NCBI GenBank assembly: GCA_947259865.1
Contig: CAMYNZ010000106.1
Coordinates: 1-10,336, forward strand
DNA length: 10,336 bases
DNA from: an uncultured Desulfobacterales bacterium
GTDB lineage: Bacteria; Desulfobacterota; Desulfobacteria; Desulfobacterales; G020354645
Direction: 5' to 3'
Shown: piece by piece, positions 7,097-10,336 of the stretch
How the letters are laid out: every line of letters starts with the position of its first letter
How positions within the stretch are numbered: the stretch's first letter is position 1
Program-made: the position numbers and the translations under genes
Notes under the pieces: generated by a model
Seen by the model: only the letters and a program-made list of their open reading frames with translations
The model's database searches: none
Told to the model about the DNA's origin: nothing

Positions 7097-7313
7097 TCAG
7101 GGGTCGGGGTGTTTTTTTCACGCCAAGATAATCGCCCCGGTTCTGCTAATGGGCAGAGGGCTATTGCCGCCTAAAATGGCAAAACACGGAGTCGGCACTT
7201 GGTCGAGTGATAGTTGTAACCCGCCGATGGTAAATTGTAACGCAGTTGCCGCTGTCAAACTTGGCAGGCAGCAACCCGGCATCTTGTCGTGAAAAAAATA
7301 CCCCGACCCCTGA
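7097..7313. mobile_element. 217-bp non-autonomous element with 33-bp terminal inverted repeats
   Basis: The left end (7097-7129, starting TCAGGGGTCGGGGTG) is the reverse complement of the right end (7281-7313) at 31 of 33 positions; beyond that the match becomes patchy. Flanks are gttaca on the left (7091-7096) and gttata on the right (7314-7319), a possible 6-bp target duplication with one mismatch. There is no transposase inside; a 70-codon frame that crosses its right end is not credible. It fills nearly all of the 236 bp between the flavoprotein stop and the cNMP-protein start; without it and the duplication the genes would be about 13 bp apart. It resembles a MITE mobilised in trans. The related transposase family is not identifiable from the window. 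Confidence 0.8.
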
Positions 7314-7314
7314 G

Positions 7315-8814
7315 TTATATGAATCCTTTATCAGGCTGCCAGGTTCGTATGCGTATATGTTTTGGAAAGGCATGGGGTTTATATATCGATTTATTTAAAA
7401 GCACGCGCAGACATTCCTGAATACCTTCCGACATAGTGGGGTGGGGGTGCTGGGATTTAAGGACATCATTAATGCCTTTTTGCTGATCCATTAACAGCGC
7501 AATTGACATTATGGTCGTAGATGCCTGCGGGCCGGCCGCGCGCATACCCAAAATCTTTTGATCCTCATCGTCACTGACAATGATTTTTACGAAACCGTCC
7601 ACGACGCGCATGGCAATTGCACGGCTTAAAAGTGCGTTGGAATAGTAAGCAACCCGATAGGGTATTTTTTTCTCCTGACACTTTCTCTCATTGTAACCAA
7701 CGGCAGCCACGGGCGGTTTAAAAAACATCACGGTGGACATATTATGGTAGTTCAGCGGCCATTTGTTGGCGCCGAACATGTGCTTTACGGCGTAGCGGCT
7801 TTCAGTTTCGGCGATATTTACCAGAGACGGATGCCGGTTGACATCACCGGCGGCATAAATATTATCTTCCACACGACAATTTTTATCCGCGTTTAAGTAG
7901 CCTTCCCGATCCGGCTTTATGCCGACTTTTGTCAGATTAAGACCGGACAAATTTGGTTCCCGTCCAATAGAAATTAGGGCCGCATCAACTTCAACCACTT
8001 CGGTATGGCCGTCAGCAAAATCAAGAATTACTTCCAGGCTATTTTTATGCTTTCTGATGGTTCTCAAATTGGCGGAATGGAAAATCTCGACGCCGTTTTT
8101 AATCAGGTTCTGGCTGACGAAGTAGCTGACATCTTCATCTTCATAGGGGATCACACGATCCTGGTGATCCAGGAGATAAACTTTGGTCTGGGAAAAATTG
8201 GAAAAAATTGTAGCATATTCGCATCCAACGATGCCGGCGCCGATAATCATAAGTCTTCTGGGGAACTGTTTGAGATTTAAAATACCGTCGGAACTTAAAA
8301 TGCGTTTCTGATCAAATTCAATACCCGGAAAATTTTTTGGTTTTGAGCCCGGGCAGATAAGAAAGTTATCGGCACCGATTTTTTCTTCTCTACCGTCAGG
8401 CGCTTTTACGGATATGGTCTTGGCAGATATAAAGGAGCCCCATCCCCTTTTGAGTGTCAGTGATCCCTGGGTTTGGGAAGCCCGGGGCGCATAGGTCTCT
8501 ATTTGCGAAAGCATCTGGTACTGCTTCTCTTTGACAGCCTGAATGACTGTATCGCGCACGGCCGGGTAGTCTACGATTAAACCCTGGCTGTGGTAACCCC
8601 GATTCCTTTTAGCGGCAACGTCATAATCTTTGGCCAATTCCCACATGGTTTTAGAAGCCAGTGCACCCCACATCACACCAGCGCCGCCAATTTCGCCGCC
8701 TTCGATGACGCAGACATCCTTTCCGAGGTCATAGGCTCTCATTGCGCCGGCGAAGCCTGCGGGGCCGCATCCCAGGATGCACAGGTTGTATTTTGGCGGA
8801 GTATTAACAGCCAT
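7315..8814 (-). CDS. Lpd/SthA-like FAD-NAD(P) oxidoreductase lacking the redox cysteines
   Basis: A 499-residue two-dinucleotide-fold flavoprotein of the pyridine nucleotide-disulfide oxidoreductase class I family. FAD site: GCGPAG (15-20) and YAAGDV (320-325). NAD(P) site: GAGIVG (192-197), with acidic D216 at the end of the second strand, favouring NAD. The C-terminal HPTMSE (458-463) keeps the family's His-Glu pair. The redox-disulfide motif (normally GGxCxxxGCxPSK) reads GGAGVMWGALASK (43-55): both cysteines are gone (G46 and A51), so lipoamide or other disulfide chemistry is not expected. The WG and GCEYATIF motifs look closest to soluble transhydrogenase SthA, which has only one of the two cysteines. 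It is about 25-30 residues longer than usual at the C-terminus. The ATG has GAGGGA 12 nt upstream, a long spacing. A strong promoter lies just upstream. Substrate is unknown; transhydrogenase or NADH-dependent electron transfer is possible. Confidence 0.88.
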   Translation of the reverse strand: MAVNTPPKYNLCILGCGPAGFAGAMRAYDLGKDVCVIEGGEIGGAGVMWGALASKTMWELAKDYDVAAKRNRGYHSQGLIVDYPAVRDTVIQAVKEKQYQMLSQIETYAPRASQTQGSLTLKRGWGSFISAKTISVKAPDGREEKIGADNFLICPGSKPKNFPGIEFDQKRILSSDGILNLKQFPRRLMIIGAGIVGCEYATIFSNFSQTKVYLLDHQDRVIPYEDEDVSYFVSQNLIKNGVEIFHSANLRTIRKHKNSLEVILDFADGHTEVVEVDAALISIGREPNLSGLNLTKVGIKPDREGYLNADKNCRVEDNIYAAGDVNRHPSLVNIAETESRYAVKHMFGANKWPLNYHNMSTVMFFKPPVAAVGYNERKCQEKKIPYRVAYYSNALLSRAIAMRVVDGFVKIIVSDDEDQKILGMRAAGPQASTTIMSIALLMDQQKGINDVLKSQHPHPTMSEGIQECLRVLLNKSIYKPHAFPKHIRIRTWQPDKGFI

Positions 8815-8866
8815 TGCCAGTCAAGTCCCTCAAACAAGAATGGTGTTTTAGATCTCGGGGTCTGCT

Positions 8867-8895
8867 ATTATAAGTAAATGGTGGTGGTACGTCAA
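8867..8895 (-). promoter_or_regulatory. Near-consensus sigma-70 promoter
   Basis: On the minus strand, TTGACG (8890-8895), a 17-bp spacer and a perfect TATAAT (8867-8872). Transcription would start near 8860, leaving an untranslated leader of about 46 nt before the flavoprotein ATG. It should drive the flavoprotein and, through the 217-bp element, the cNMP-binding/permease pair. The -35 box is only 6 bp from the end of the 97-bp palindromic element. Confidence 0.75.
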
Positions 8896-8901
8896 CCGTG
8901 C

Positions 8902-8998
8902 CTAGTGTCGTGTCCCACAAATAAGCAACAAAACTCAGCACAAAGTTTGATCCGCCGCTGTTAGACTATTTGAAGTTCTTCCTGGGACATAACGCTAG
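8902..8998. repeat. 97-bp element with imperfect terminal inverted repeats
   Basis: The left end ctagtgtcgtgtccca (8902-8917) matches the reverse complement of the right end tgggacataacgctag (8983-8998) at 13 of 16 positions; both ends finish in CTAG. There is no gene inside. It looks like a minimal MITE or an internally deleted insertion sequence. The right end contains the TAG stop (8995-8997) of the CoA-transferase/GNAT gene, and the left end lies next to the -35 box of the flavoprotein promoter. No clear target duplication is visible. Confidence 0.6.
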
Positions 8999-10336
8999 TC
9001 GGCCCTTATCCCGTGAAAATCAGGATAGAAGGGAATCTCCAGATTGTATATTCCGTTTTCTAATTTAGCCTGCAGCTGCAAACCTGCTTTTTCAAAGACT
9101 TTCATCATTCCCTTGTTTGTAGCTAAAACGTCAGCAGTAAACCCTTGTAAACCCTGTTTTTTGGCAAGCCGGATCAGTATTTCATACATATAGGTTGCAA
9201 TGCCCAATCCCTGAAAAACCTCATCCACAACAAAGGCTACATCGGCATAGGGCCGGCGCAGACTTTTAACAAATCGGGCTTCAGCAAGGATGTGACCCTG
9301 GCCCGATTCGCCAATCAACCCGACAATGGACATCGCTTGGCTGAAATCCACATTGACATATTTCTGCATTTTTTCGTGGGGCATGGTTTTGATCGGTGAG
9401 AAATATCGGTAATAAACAGCTTCGTCCGAAAACCGATAAAAGAGTCGACGCATTTCTTCTTCATCGGAGGGTTTGATGGCCCGGAAACGTATCTCAGTGT
9501 TATTTTTAAAAGTATGTTTTGCTTTAATTTCTGACGGGTATAAACGCGCGGAGTGCTCCAGAAAGATTTGATCCGGATAGAGGATCTTGTCGGCCTTGGC
9601 GTGTTCGATGAGCGTTGAGCGATCATCGGGGTGCGCGATCTCGATTAAAGCCTGGGCCCGCTCCCGCACAGAACGGCCGTTCAGGCAGGCCGCGCCGTAT
9701 TCGGTTACAATCATGTCAACCGATTCTCTGATATTTAGTTGGTTGGGAAACTTGTCGACCGAAATCCGGATATTGGGCTCACCTTTGCGATTTCGGCTGG
9801 GCAGGGCAAATATCGAAAAACCGCCGGCTGAAATTTCAGCACCGTGCAGAAGATCCATCACATCCCCCGGCCCCGCGGTGACATTTCCTTTGCCGAAATG
9901 CAATACGATACGGCCGGATATATCTACCTTGCGGGCCGGCAGAATCCCAACAAATTGGGGATTGCGTCCGATTTGGGCAGGATCGAACACTTTGTCGAGC
10001 CCCTGAAACTCTATCATGGGATTACGGTCGAGCCAGGTCATCAGCTCAGGTGTTCCAAAGGCATAGGATGTCAGGGATTTACCTCTAAATATTTCTTTAT
10101 TGCGATTGGTTACGGCGCCGCTTTTTACGAGGTCCATTAGGGCATCCGTAAAAAAGGGTGAATGCACGCCTAAATGGCGCTTGTGGACCAGGTGAGGTGT
10201 CAGCGCGTCGTAGAGCGGACCAATGGAAAAGGCAATACAGCTTCCGTCTTCAATCACCGAGGCAACGTTGGCTGCCACTTGATCAAAGTTGTCGTCCACC
10301 GGCCATCGTGAAAAATATATCGGTTGTTCTTCGGAT
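8995..10336 (-). CDS. Acetyl-CoA hydrolase/CoA-transferase fused to GNAT acetyltransferase (5' truncated by window)
   Basis: The frame is open to the window edge, so the N-terminal CoA-transferase half lies outside; a GTG at 10297-10299 is probably internal and serves here as residue 1. Residues 1-235 are the C-terminal domain of the acetyl-CoA hydrolase/4-hydroxybutyrate CoA-transferase family: LGVHSPFFTDALMDLVKSG (43-61), FGTPEL, DRNPMIEF, GGFSIFALPS (159-168) and VTEYGAACLNGRSVRERA (198-215). In family members such as Cat2/AbfT the position after HS/HT is, to my recollection, the catalytic glutamate; here it is P48. Residues about 268-425 are a GNAT domain with acetyl-CoA loop QGLGIATYMYE (363-373). 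The fusion suggests CoA-ester handling coupled to acyl transfer, perhaps lysine acetylation of a CoA enzyme. The TAG stop comes from the terminal repeat of the adjacent palindromic element. Confidence 0.87.
   Translation of the reverse strand, partial: SEEQPIYFSRWPVDDNFDQVAANVASVIEDGSCIAFSIGPLYDALTPHLVHKRHLGVHSPFFTDALMDLVKSGAVTNRNKEIFRGKSLTSYAFGTPELMTWLDRNPMIEFQGLDKVFDPAQIGRNPQFVGILPARKVDISGRIVLHFGKGNVTAGPGDVMDLLHGAEISAGGFSIFALPSRNRKGEPNIRISVDKFPNQLNIRESVDMIVTEYGAACLNGRSVRERAQALIEIAHPDDRSTLIEHAKADKILYPDQIFLEHSARLYPSEIKAKHTFKNNTEIRFRAIKPSDEEEMRRLFYRFSDEAVYYRYFSPIKTMPHEKMQKYVNVDFSQAMSIVGLIGESGQGHILAEARFVKSLRRPYADVAFVVDEVFQGLGIATYMYEILIRLAKKQGLQGFTADVLATNKGMMKVFEKAGLQLQAKLENGIYNLEIPFYPDFHGIRAD

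Noticed and set aside
7161..7373. 70-codon minus-strand frame across the right end of the 217-bp element
   Set aside because: It overlaps the flavoprotein 3' end in another frame, has no homology that I recognise and is largely inverted-repeat sequence.

Overview
The window looks like a chromosomal stretch of an anaerobic deltaproteobacterium, most plausibly a Desulfobacterota (Desulfobacteraceae-like) sulfate reducer. This is inferred from the gene types (CoA-transferase/GNAT fusion, Hanks-type kinase, degenerate GGDEF protein), the moderate GC content and the many palindromic intergenic repeats. No ribosomal or taxonomic marker is present. All eight protein genes lie on the minus strand, so transcription runs from high to low coordinates. 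I see no rRNA, tRNA, CRISPR array or intact transposase.

Right part (10336 to about 5466). The window edge cuts off the 5' end of an acetyl-CoA hydrolase/CoA-transferase fused to a GNAT acetyltransferase. Its stop codon lies inside the inverted repeat of a 97-bp palindromic element. Beyond that element is a near-consensus sigma-70 promoter (TTGACG-N17-TATAAT), which reads into a flavoprotein of the dihydrolipoamide dehydrogenase/soluble transhydrogenase type that lacks both redox cysteines. A 217-bp element with 33-bp terminal inverted repeats separates this gene from a stand-alone cyclic-nucleotide-binding protein. The latter is translationally coupled, by a TTGA overlap, to an AI-2E-family membrane permease. 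Without the 217-bp insertion the three genes would form a tight operon.

Middle (5465 to 5046). A 420-bp non-coding stretch holds a hairpin repeat related to one at the left end of the window, a second hairpin and a perfect 15-bp inverted repeat.

Left part (5045 to 205). A probable signalling cluster follows: a small exported protein with an internal duplication and a TTG start behind a strong Shine-Dalgarno, a soluble Ser/Thr protein kinase with intact catalytic residues, and a 741-residue protein ending in a GGDEF-like domain whose signature is lost. After a 156-bp gap comes a sugar-phosphate isomerase/epimerase-type TIM barrel. Its stop codon coincides with the end of a 148-bp palindromic repeat.

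The main points for follow-up are the cysteine-less flavoprotein, the CoA-transferase domain without its expected catalytic glutamate, the kinase/pseudo-GGDEF/secreted-protein cluster, and three different palindromic elements that each abut or supply a stop codon.
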